From CAG-791 sp045546175 (GTDB lineage Bacteria; Bacillota; Clostridia; Lachnospirales; Lachnospiraceae): a DNA stretch of 10,558 nt. This document shows, one piece after another, positions 1 to 4,719 of the stretch (within the stretch, counting starts at the first letter, position 1; each line of letters begins with the position of its first letter). The stretch covers positions 1 to 10,558 of the forward strand of contig JAZQCI010000018.1 in NCBI GenBank assembly GCA_045546175.1, written 5' to 3'. The notes beneath the pieces are model-generated. The model saw only the letters and a list, made by a program, of their open reading frames with translations, had not been told where the DNA came from and ran no database searches. Made by a program: the position numbers and the translations under genes.

Positions 1-390
1 CATGCCGTGCTCGTGAGCAAGAGCTACCAGCTCTTTGCTCTTAGCAATGTTCTCTTCGATGGAGAAATGAGAGCCGTCGAACATGATGCTGGAGAAGCCG
101 GCGTCGATGCACTTCAGGCAGCCTTCGTATGAACCGTGGTCAAGGTGAAGCGCTACGGGAACGGTGATGCCCTGGGAAGCGATCACGTCGTTAACCATAT
201 CGGCAACGGTCTTGTAACCGGCCATGTACTTGCCTGCGCCTTCAGAGCACTGTACGATTACGGGTGCGTTGCACTCCTGAGCAGCCTTCAGAACAGCCTT
301 TGTCCACTCAAGGTTATTGAGGTTGAAAGCGCCGATGGCATAGTGGCCTGCTCTTGCAGCAGCAGTCATTTCTTTTGCAGATACTAACAT
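1..390 (-). CDS. fba: Class II fructose-bisphosphate aldolase, N-terminal 130 residues (gene continues past left edge)
   Basis: This is the zinc-dependent glycolytic and gluconeogenic aldolase that cleaves fructose-1,6-bisphosphate to dihydroxyacetone phosphate and glyceraldehyde-3-phosphate in the cytosol. The minus-strand reading from 390 begins MLVSAKEMTAAARAG and contains the family signature HLDHGS at residues 82-87, where the Asp is the catalytic acid/base and the second His is a zinc ligand. It also has the SIMFDGSH block at 101-108 and EEN at 113-115. The ATG at 388-390 is preceded by an AAGGAGG ribosome binding site (399-405) about 8 nt upstream. The reading frame is open to base 1, so roughly the C-terminal half of a usual 280-310 residue protein lies outside the window. 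It follows glgD on the same strand after 72 bp. It could be co-transcribed with glgCD or have its own promoter. The family assignment is secure from the motifs. Confidence 0.95.
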   Translation of the reverse strand, partial: MLVSAKEMTAAARAGHYAIGAFNLNNLEWTKAVLKAAQECNAPVIVQCSEGAGKYMAGYKTVADMVNDVIASQGITVPVALHLDHGSYEGCLKCIDAGFSSIMFDGSHFSIEENIAKSKELVALAHEHGM

Positions 391-433
391 TTTTATATCC
401 TCCTTGATGTAAATGATTAACAGCGGCTCGACT

Positions 434-462
434 ATGATCAGCCGGGCCACAGTTACTGACAA
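434..462 (-). promoter_or_regulatory. Possible weak promoter for fba
   Basis: On the minus strand TTGTCA (462-457) is followed after 17 bp by GATCAT (439-434). These match the sigma-70/sigma-A hexamers at 5 of 6 and 4 of 6 positions, and lie just after the glgD stop and about 45 bp before the fba start. A small GC hairpin (CGGCT/AGCCG, minus strand, about 423-443) overlaps it, with no clear U-tract. Read-through from glgD is an equally good explanation for fba expression. Confidence 0.25.
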
Positions 463-1572
463 TTAGAGATTATCCATGTACTTGATGTATCCGGGATTCT
501 CTGCGCTTGCGACGATCGTGTTCTCGTGATTGATGGTGACATACTTGTCAACGACCTGGTTCTCGAGAGTGACATTCTCGCCGATTGTTGTGTAAGCTGC
601 AACGTAGCAGCCCTTGATAACGCTGCCCTTGCCGATCACAACGCCGCGTGCGATGACGGAATCCTCGACAGTTCCGCGGATCTCACAGCCGTTGGAGATG
701 AGGGAGTTCTTGACCTCAGCTTCCTCATAGTACTGAGTGGGGCAGGAGTCGTTGGTCCTTGTGTAGATCGGCCAGTCGGGTGTGAAGAGCTCAGCTGCCT
801 TTGCAGGATCCAGAAGTTGCTTGTTGGCGTCATAGTAGCTCTTGAGGCTGGTGATCGGTCCGAAATAACCGAAGTGTTCAACCGCACGGACATCGAGATC
901 GCCGATCTTGGCGTTGATGATGTCGGAGAGGTTGTACATGGAGGAGATCGCTCTTGCCTCGTTGATCAGTTTGATCAGCAGGGATTTCTTCATAACGAAG
1001 GACTCCATGGAGATTGCGCGAACGTCCTCATCGCCGTGGTTGCGGCGGATCGCGTTGACCTTGCCATCGACGACATCGAAGATGTGGCAGGTCTCATAGC
1101 CGCTCCTTGCATGATGAACGGTGTGATACAGAGCCGTGATGTCAGCGCCGGAAGCGGCGTGGCCCTGAAGGAGGGCGTCATAGTCCTGCTTGAAGACCAT
1201 GCAGCTGGGAGCGATCACAACGTACTCCTGGGACTGTCTCTTGATGTACTCAAGGTTATCGTACATAGCCCGGATGTTGGTGTTGTAGATATCATTCACC
1301 TTCTCCTCTGTGGGAGGAAGAAGCTGGAGTCTTCCGCGCTTGGAGTTGTTGTTGTAGTGGCGGCCGGTTCCGATGTGTGCGATCATGGAGCGGGCCTTGC
1401 TGGCAATATAAACCTGCTGGTTGATAATGCCGCTGTTGCTCAGGTTCGAGATGGGAAAGTCGATGACACGATATCTTCCCAGGAAGGTGAAGCTGCCGAT
1501 CGGACGGTAATCCTGAAGACCTTCAACCTTGTGCTCTGCAGATGAAGTGATAATACCAAAAGCTTTAGCCAT
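463..1572 (-). CDS. glgD: GlgD, non-catalytic ADP-glucose pyrophosphorylase subunit
   Basis: GlgD is the regulatory-type partner of GlgC in Bacillota glycogen synthesis; in Geobacillus-type systems it raises GlgC activity in a mixed complex. The 369-residue protein keeps the nucleotidyltransferase fold, for example GRYRVIDFPISNLSNSGI at residues 32-49, and the C-terminal left-handed beta-helix repeats at about 285-355. It has lost catalytic signatures. The glycine-rich GGRGSRL loop of GlgC is replaced by a stretch around TSSAEHK (9-15). The SGDH motif is replaced by APSC, so Cys124 sits where the metal-binding Asp is expected. The FEEKP sugar-phosphate lysine motif is absent. The start at 1572 has the ribosome binding site AAGGGGGTG, which overlaps the glgC stop codon, so translation is probably coupled; the gap is 14 bp. 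Length is normal for GlgD. An alternative would be a divergent GlgC, but the lost motifs argue against that. Confidence 0.93.
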   Translation of the reverse strand: MAKAFGIITSSAEHKVEGLQDYRPIGSFTFLGRYRVIDFPISNLSNSGIINQQVYIASKARSMIAHIGTGRHYNNNSKRGRLQLLPPTEEKVNDIYNTNIRAMYDNLEYIKRQSQEYVVIAPSCMVFKQDYDALLQGHAASGADITALYHTVHHARSGYETCHIFDVVDGKVNAIRRNHGDEDVRAISMESFVMKKSLLIKLINEARAISSMYNLSDIINAKIGDLDVRAVEHFGYFGPITSLKSYYDANKQLLDPAKAAELFTPDWPIYTRTNDSCPTQYYEEAEVKNSLISNGCEIRGTVEDSVIARGVVIGKGSVIKGCYVAAYTTIGENVTLENQVVDKYVTINHENTIVASAENPGYIKYMDNL

Positions 1573-1586
1573 TATTGTGCACCCCC

Positions 1587-2714
1587 TTAAATATCGCTGG
1601 CCTGCAGCGTGATCGATTCACTGTCTGCGCTGCCAACCACTGCGCCTGCACTGATCTTGACATCGTCCGCAACCAGTGCGCGGGTAATCACTGCGCCATC
1701 TCCGACACATACGCCGGGCATCAGGACGGAATCGATGATCTGTGCGCCCTTGCCTACCTTGGCACCGGTGAAGATAACGGAGTTCTTGATGGTTCCGTCA
1801 ATGGTCGTGCCCTGTGTGATATAAGCGCGGTCGATGGAAGCGTTGGGGCCGATATAGGCGGGAAGAGCAACCGCATCCTCGGTGTAGATCTTCCAAGTGG
1901 GATCGTCGAGGTTGAGGTCGCAGTTCTCATCGAGAAGATCCATGTTGGCTTCCCACAGAGAATCGATGGTTCCGACATCCTTCCAGTATCCTTCGAACTT
2001 GAAAGCGACGAGCTTCTCGCCGTTGTTCATCAGCTCCGGAATGATGGTCTTGCCGAAATCGTGTGCGGAGTTGGGATTTACCATATCCTTGACCAGGATC
2101 TCACGGAGTTTGGGCCAATCAAAGATATAAATACCCATGGAAGCGAGAGTGCTGCGGGGATGTGCGGGCTTTTCTTCGAAATCGATGATCCTGTCGTTCT
2201 CGTCGGTGATCATGATACCGAAACGGGATGCTTCCTTCATGGAAACGGGCATAACTGCAATGGTAGCTGCTGCGCCCTGTGCCTTGTGGAAGTCGAGCAT
2301 CTTGTCATAGTTCATCTTGTAGATGTGGTCGCCCGAAAGAACCAGAAGGTACTGCGGATTGTAAGTATCGATGAAATCGATGTTCTGAGAAATAGCATCA
2401 GCTGTTCCGCGGTATACATCGAGGCCTGCGTCAGCCTTTTCACGGGGTGTAAGAACGAAAACACCGCTGTCCTTGGTGTCAAGTCCCCACAGACCGCCCT
2501 TCGCAACATAGCTGTTGAGGAGCACGGACTCGTACTGCGTCAGAACACCTACTACGTCAATGCCGCTGTTCGCGCAGTTGCTGAGCGGGAAATCGACGAT
2601 GCGGTATTTGCCGCCGTAAGCGACAGCCGGCTTTGCTACGTGGTTGGTAAGGTCGAGCAGGCGGCTTCCCCGGCCACCGGCCAGGATCATAGCTAACATT
2701 TCAATTTGCTTCAT
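1587..2714 (-). CDS. glgC: GlgC, glucose-1-phosphate adenylyltransferase (catalytic subunit)
   Basis: GlgC makes ADP-glucose and pyrophosphate from ATP and glucose-1-phosphate, the committed step of bacterial glycogen synthesis. Motifs run in order along the 375 residues: ATP-binding loop LAGGRGSRL at 11-19, KPAVAYGGKYRIVDFPLSN at 28-46, YRGTADA at 101-107, catalytic SGDHIYKM at 127-134 with Asp129, and the glucose-1-phosphate lysine in FEEKPA at 179-184. A beta-helix oligomerisation and allosteric domain runs from about 290 to the end. The ATG at 2714 follows an AAGGGAGG ribosome binding site at 2721-2728 with 6 nt spacing. It is the first gene of a two-gene unit with glgD. No glgA, glgB or glgP is present in the window, so the rest of the pathway must lie elsewhere. 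Length is typical for the Bacillota family. Confidence 0.96.
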   Translation of the reverse strand: MKQIEMLAMILAGGRGSRLLDLTNHVAKPAVAYGGKYRIVDFPLSNCANSGIDVVGVLTQYESVLLNSYVAKGGLWGLDTKDSGVFVLTPREKADAGLDVYRGTADAISQNIDFIDTYNPQYLLVLSGDHIYKMNYDKMLDFHKAQGAAATIAVMPVSMKEASRFGIMITDENDRIIDFEEKPAHPRSTLASMGIYIFDWPKLREILVKDMVNPNSAHDFGKTIIPELMNNGEKLVAFKFEGYWKDVGTIDSLWEANMDLLDENCDLNLDDPTWKIYTEDAVALPAYIGPNASIDRAYITQGTTIDGTIKNSVIFTGAKVGKGAQIIDSVLMPGVCVGDGAVITRALVADDVKISAGAVVGSADSESITLQASDI

Positions 2715-2796
2715 AGAGAACCTCCCTTATTTGTAGTTTCAGTGGTTATTTCGAGGCAACGTGCGTGCGTAAACATTGCCACAAAAATCTAAGTCT

Positions 2797-2825
2797 ATTG
2801 TATGCTATTTCGACGTGTCCGTAAA
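2797..2825 (-). promoter_or_regulatory. Candidate promoter of glgCD
   Basis: On the minus strand TTTACG (2825-2820, 4 of 6 match to TTGACA) is separated by 17 bp from TACAAT (2802-2797, 5 of 6 match to TATAAT). A start near 2790 would give a leader of about 75 nt. That leader contains a small hairpin, 2755-2762 pairing with 2773-2780 with one mismatch. The call rests only on hexamer match and spacing. Confidence 0.4.
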
Positions 2826-2926
2826 TGACTGGAACCAAATTTTTTGGAAAAATTTTATAAAGTGGGGGATGGTAGAATACGAAAGTTGTTGAAAATGACT
2901 AAACAATTGCGACGGATTATGCAACA

Positions 2927-2970
2927 AGAAAGGCCGTTCGCAGTGCTGTTATTGCGAACGGCCGGTTTCT
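2927..2970 (-). terminator. Intrinsic terminator downstream of the yitT-family gene
   Basis: A perfect 11-bp GC-rich stem, GGCCGTTCGCA at 2932-2942 pairing with 2953-2963 around a 10-nt loop, lies 51 bp past the stop of the minus-strand gene ending at 3014. On the minus strand the stem is followed by TTTCTTGTT, a moderate U-tract. The A- and T-rich flanks can extend the stem with a two-base bulge. The remainder of 2715-3013 holds the glgC leader and promoter and no other gene. Confidence 0.75.
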
Positions 2971-3013
2971 GATAAAATATATAAGTCAGGTAAGAAATTG
3001 AAGGCCGGCGTCT

Positions 3014-3886
3014 TCAATCTTTTGGCTGCATATAGAAGTTCCCCATGATCTCTCCGGAACTGAAAGTATTGACGAAAGCGGAAGGATCGATCTCGCGAAC
3101 CCCTTTCTTGATTTTCCGAACGTCGTTTCCGCTGGTCACGGAGTAGACCAGGTTGCGCCGGTCGTGCTCGTAACCGCCCTCCCCGTGAAAGATCGTGGCG
3201 CCGTGGTGGGTCATGTCATGGATCCCGGCGCAGATCTGCTCCGGTTTGTCGGTGACGATGAGGAAGGTCACTTTCTGGTAGTTTCTGTGCATCAGATGCA
3301 GGACCTGCGTGGAGGCGTACTGAAAGATGATGGAATAGAGCGCCTTATCCGGGCCAAAAAAGTAACCGCCGATCAGGAGCAGCACCGCATTGAATCCGAG
3401 AATCAGGTTCCAGGATTCCACGCCGTGCATCTGCGAGAGGTAGATCGCGATAAAATCCGTGCCGCCGCTGGTGGCGTCCGCCCGAAGGCACAGACTGATC
3501 GCGAAACCGTTGACGATACCGCCGAAAATACTGATCAGGAGAATGTCCTGGGTCAGCGTGTAGGCTGGGATCAGGTCGGTGAGAAAGCCGGAGAGCATGA
3601 TCATGACGAGGGAAAGCAGGGTGAACTTCTTCCCGATAAAACGAAAGCCGATATAGACCGGAATCGCGTTGAGCAGAAGGTTGACCGGCGTATAGGGGAG
3701 CTCGACCGAGAGAAGGAGCTTCGCCAGCCGCTGGATCAGGATCGTCATGCCCGTGGCGCCGCCGGGGATCAGGCCGCCCGTGTGCACGAGTGTCCGGATG
3801 TTCAGCGCCATGATAAAGGCTGCGACGCAGACCATGAGCAGTCTTTTGCCGTCTTTTACAGGGTCGATCTGAATACTTGTGTTCAT
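3014..3886 (-). CDS. YitT-family membrane protein (DUF161 + DUF2179)
   Basis: This is a multi-pass inner-membrane protein of the YitT family, whose transport or signalling role is not established. The 290 residues show about five hydrophobic segments: roughly 15-35, 44-60, 66-84, 88-106 and 114-134, with a further one at 160-177. The family motif TGGLIPGGATGMTILI is at 36-51 and DATSGGTDFIAIYLS at 137-151. The soluble C-terminal domain (about 203-290) has the DUF2179 pattern HGEGGYEHDRRNLVYSVTS and ends in NFYMQPKD. The ATG at 3886 follows AAGGAG at 3897-3902. It lies 92 bp after the tetR-type gene on the same strand, so the two may be co-transcribed, but a palindromic repeat occupies the gap. 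A stem-loop terminator follows. The family is secure; the substrate is unknown. Confidence 0.92.
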   Translation of the reverse strand: MNTSIQIDPVKDGKRLLMVCVAAFIMALNIRTLVHTGGLIPGGATGMTILIQRLAKLLLSVELPYTPVNLLLNAIPVYIGFRFIGKKFTLLSLVMIMLSGFLTDLIPAYTLTQDILLISIFGGIVNGFAISLCLRADATSGGTDFIAIYLSQMHGVESWNLILGFNAVLLLIGGYFFGPDKALYSIIFQYASTQVLHLMHRNYQKVTFLIVTDKPEQICAGIHDMTHHGATIFHGEGGYEHDRRNLVYSVTSGNDVRKIKKGVREIDPSAFVNTFSSGEIMGNFYMQPKD

Positions 3887-3918
3887 TAAAATGTATCTCC
3901 TTGCAGTATTGTAAAATG

Positions 3919-3981
3919 TTTAGCACCCGAGTCCAGAGGCGTTCCGCGCCTTGTCCCGGGGTGCTGAATAATTACATATTA
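3919..3981. repeat. Dispersed palindromic repeat, copy 1 (short form)
   Basis: A 50-bp palindrome has end repeats TTTAGCACCC (3919-3928) and GGGTGCTGAA (3959-3968), complementary at 9 of 10 positions, around an inner hairpin AGGCG/CGCCT (3937-3941 with 3947-3951). On the minus strand its edge reads TAATATGTAATTATTCAG then CACCCC. This closely matches 10401-10426, and the inner GTCCAGAGGCG block recurs at 10461-10471 in direct orientation. The repeat edge supplies the TAA stop codon of the TetR-type gene at 3979-3981. No U-tract follows on either strand, so a terminator role is weak. Confidence 0.75.
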
Positions 3982-4521
3982 TCGAAAAAAGGAACCGCTG
4001 AAAAGGGAGTAAAGGATTTCCTCGAGATGCTGCTGCGAGGTGACTGTGCCCGGGCGCGCGTAGTTGCGCGCGATCCCCGTCAGGCCGCCGGCAAGAAAAT
4101 CGGCGGCGTAGACCCGGTCCTGGGCGGGATAGCCGGGGAGGTAATCCTCGCAGTCGATGAAAGAACTGTAAAGACTGTCCTGCAGCAGATAGAGAATATC
4201 GTTGCGGACGAGGAGGACGATCATATCCCTGCGCTCCGTAATGTACTGGCTGTAGGCGCGGCAAATGTCCTCCAGAGTCATGGACGAACGGCAGCACTCG
4301 TGGTCCTGCGGGCGGAAGCAGTATTTTCGCTCGAGAATGAAGGAGATGACATTGTCCTTGGAGGCGAAGAGAGAGTAGAAGGTCTGGCGGGAGACGCCGG
4401 CGCGCTTGCAGATCTCGCTCACGCTGATGCGGGAATAAGGCTTATCCTTCATTAATTCTATGAGCGCTTCGGCGATCGCGGCCTGAGAGGCGATGGCAGT
4501 CTTGTTGCATCCTTCGTACAT
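3979..4521 (-). CDS. TetR/AcrR-family transcriptional regulator
   Basis: A 180-residue DNA-binding repressor-type protein. The N-terminal helix-turn-helix is clear: after ALIELMKDKPYSRISV the recognition segment SEICKRAGVSRQTFYSLFASKDNVI occupies residues 35-59, with the usual TFY-x-LF-x-SKD-x-V pattern. The C-terminal half (about 75-180) is a helical ligand-binding and dimerisation domain of no recognised ligand class; the ending EEILYSLFSGSFFR is close to those of short TetR proteins. The ATG at 4521 follows AGAGGA at 4528-4533. The gene is divergent from lon, and the shared region carries two matched palindromes that are the obvious candidate operators, giving autoregulation plus control of lon and/or the downstream yitT-family gene. 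The target assignment is inference. Its stop codon lies in the repeat at 3919-3981, so the last residues could have been altered by that repeat. Confidence 0.92.
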   Translation of the reverse strand: MYEGCNKTAIASQAAIAEALIELMKDKPYSRISVSEICKRAGVSRQTFYSLFASKDNVISFILERKYCFRPQDHECCRSSMTLEDICRAYSQYITERRDMIVLLVRNDILYLLQDSLYSSFIDCEDYLPGYPAQDRVYAADFLAGGLTGIARNYARPGTVTSQQHLEEILYSLFSGSFFR

Positions 4522-4554
4522 GGTGTTTCCTCTGTCAAATACGTAATTCTAAAA

Positions 4555-4583
4555 AGAATATGAACAACCTTGACAACTGTCAA
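4555..4583 (-). promoter_or_regulatory. Promoter candidate P2 for the TetR-type gene
   Basis: On the minus strand a perfect TTGACA (4583-4578), lying inside operator 1, is followed after 17 bp by TATTCT (4560-4555; 4 of 6 match). The predicted start is near 4548, giving a leader of about 27 nt to the ATG at 4521. Confidence 0.5.
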
Positions 4584-4585
4584 GG
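4568..4585. promoter_or_regulatory. Operator-like palindrome 1 (probable TetR site)
   Basis: CCTTGACA-AC-TGTCAAGG has perfect 8-bp arms around a 2-bp centre. Each arm contains TTGACA, a consensus -35, so protein binding here would cover promoters on both strands. The near-identical site at 4613-4630, 45 bp away centre to centre, and the adjacent TetR-type gene support an operator role. Binding itself is inferred. Confidence 0.7.
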
Positions 4586-4598
4586 CCGATGCTACTAT
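4570..4598 (+). promoter_or_regulatory. Promoter candidate for lon within operator 1
   Basis: A perfect TTGACA (4570-4575) is followed by a 17-bp spacer and TACTAT (4593-4598; 4 of 6 match). The predicted start is near 4605, giving a leader of about 115 nt that would contain operator 2, a hairpin with a T-tract and the CIRCE element. A second promoter closer to CIRCE was looked for, but no convincing hexamer pair was found. Confidence 0.5.
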
Positions 4599-4600
4599 CT

Positions 4601-4628
4601 ATCATATCAAAACATTGACAAGTGTCAA
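4601..4628 (-). promoter_or_regulatory. Promoter candidate P1 for the TetR-type gene within operator 2
   Basis: On the minus strand a perfect TTGACA (4628-4623) is followed after 16 bp by TATGAT (4606-4601; 5 of 6 match). Transcription would start near 4594 and pass through operator 1. This mirrors the plus-strand promoter, whose transcript passes through operator 2. Confidence 0.5.
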
Positions 4629-4630
4629 GG
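4613..4630. promoter_or_regulatory. Operator-like palindrome 2 (probable TetR site)
   Basis: CATTGACA-AG-TGTCAAGG shares the right arm of operator 1 exactly and the TTGACA of its left arm; six central pairs of each arm are complementary. It lies between the candidate lon start and the CIRCE element. Confidence 0.65.
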
Positions 4631-4633
4631 AAC

Positions 4634-4659
4634 GGCTTCCCGGTGAAGCCAAATTTTTT
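4634..4659 (+). terminator. Terminator-like hairpin in the lon leader
   Basis: GGCTTC (4634-4639) pairs with GAAGCC (4645-4650) around a 5-nt loop, then AAA and six T residues (4654-4659) follow. The stem is short and the T-run is 3 nt away from it, so this is at best a weak intrinsic terminator or attenuator in the plus-strand leader upstream of CIRCE. Confidence 0.3.
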
Positions 4660-4668
4660 ACCCTGGAA

Positions 4669-4695
4669 TTAGCACTCGACAGCAAAGAGTGCTGA
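4669..4695. promoter_or_regulatory. CIRCE element (HrcA operator) upstream of lon
   Basis: TTAGCACTC at 4669-4677, a 9-bp spacer, and GAGTGCTGA at 4687-4695 match the CIRCE consensus TTAGCACTC-N9-GAGTGCTAA at 17 of 18 arm positions with exact spacing. CIRCE is bound by the heat-shock repressor HrcA, best known at groESL and the dnaK operon. It ends 5 bp before the lon ribosome binding site, where HrcA binding would block transcription; it could also form a leader hairpin. HrcA itself is not encoded here. Confidence 0.93.
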
Positions 4696-4719
4696 CAACA
4701 AAGGAGGATTTAATAAGAA

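Noticed and set aside
526..2696. Long plus-strand open frames opposite glgD and glgC
   Set aside because: They mirror the two glg genes with low-complexity Val/Asp/Gly composition and no start context; the minus-strand products carry the known family motifs.
3908..3913. TACAAT on the minus strand as -10 box for the yitT-family gene
   Set aside because: It is too close to the ribosome binding site at 3897-3902: transcription would start within the site, and no -35 hexamer was seen at proper spacing.
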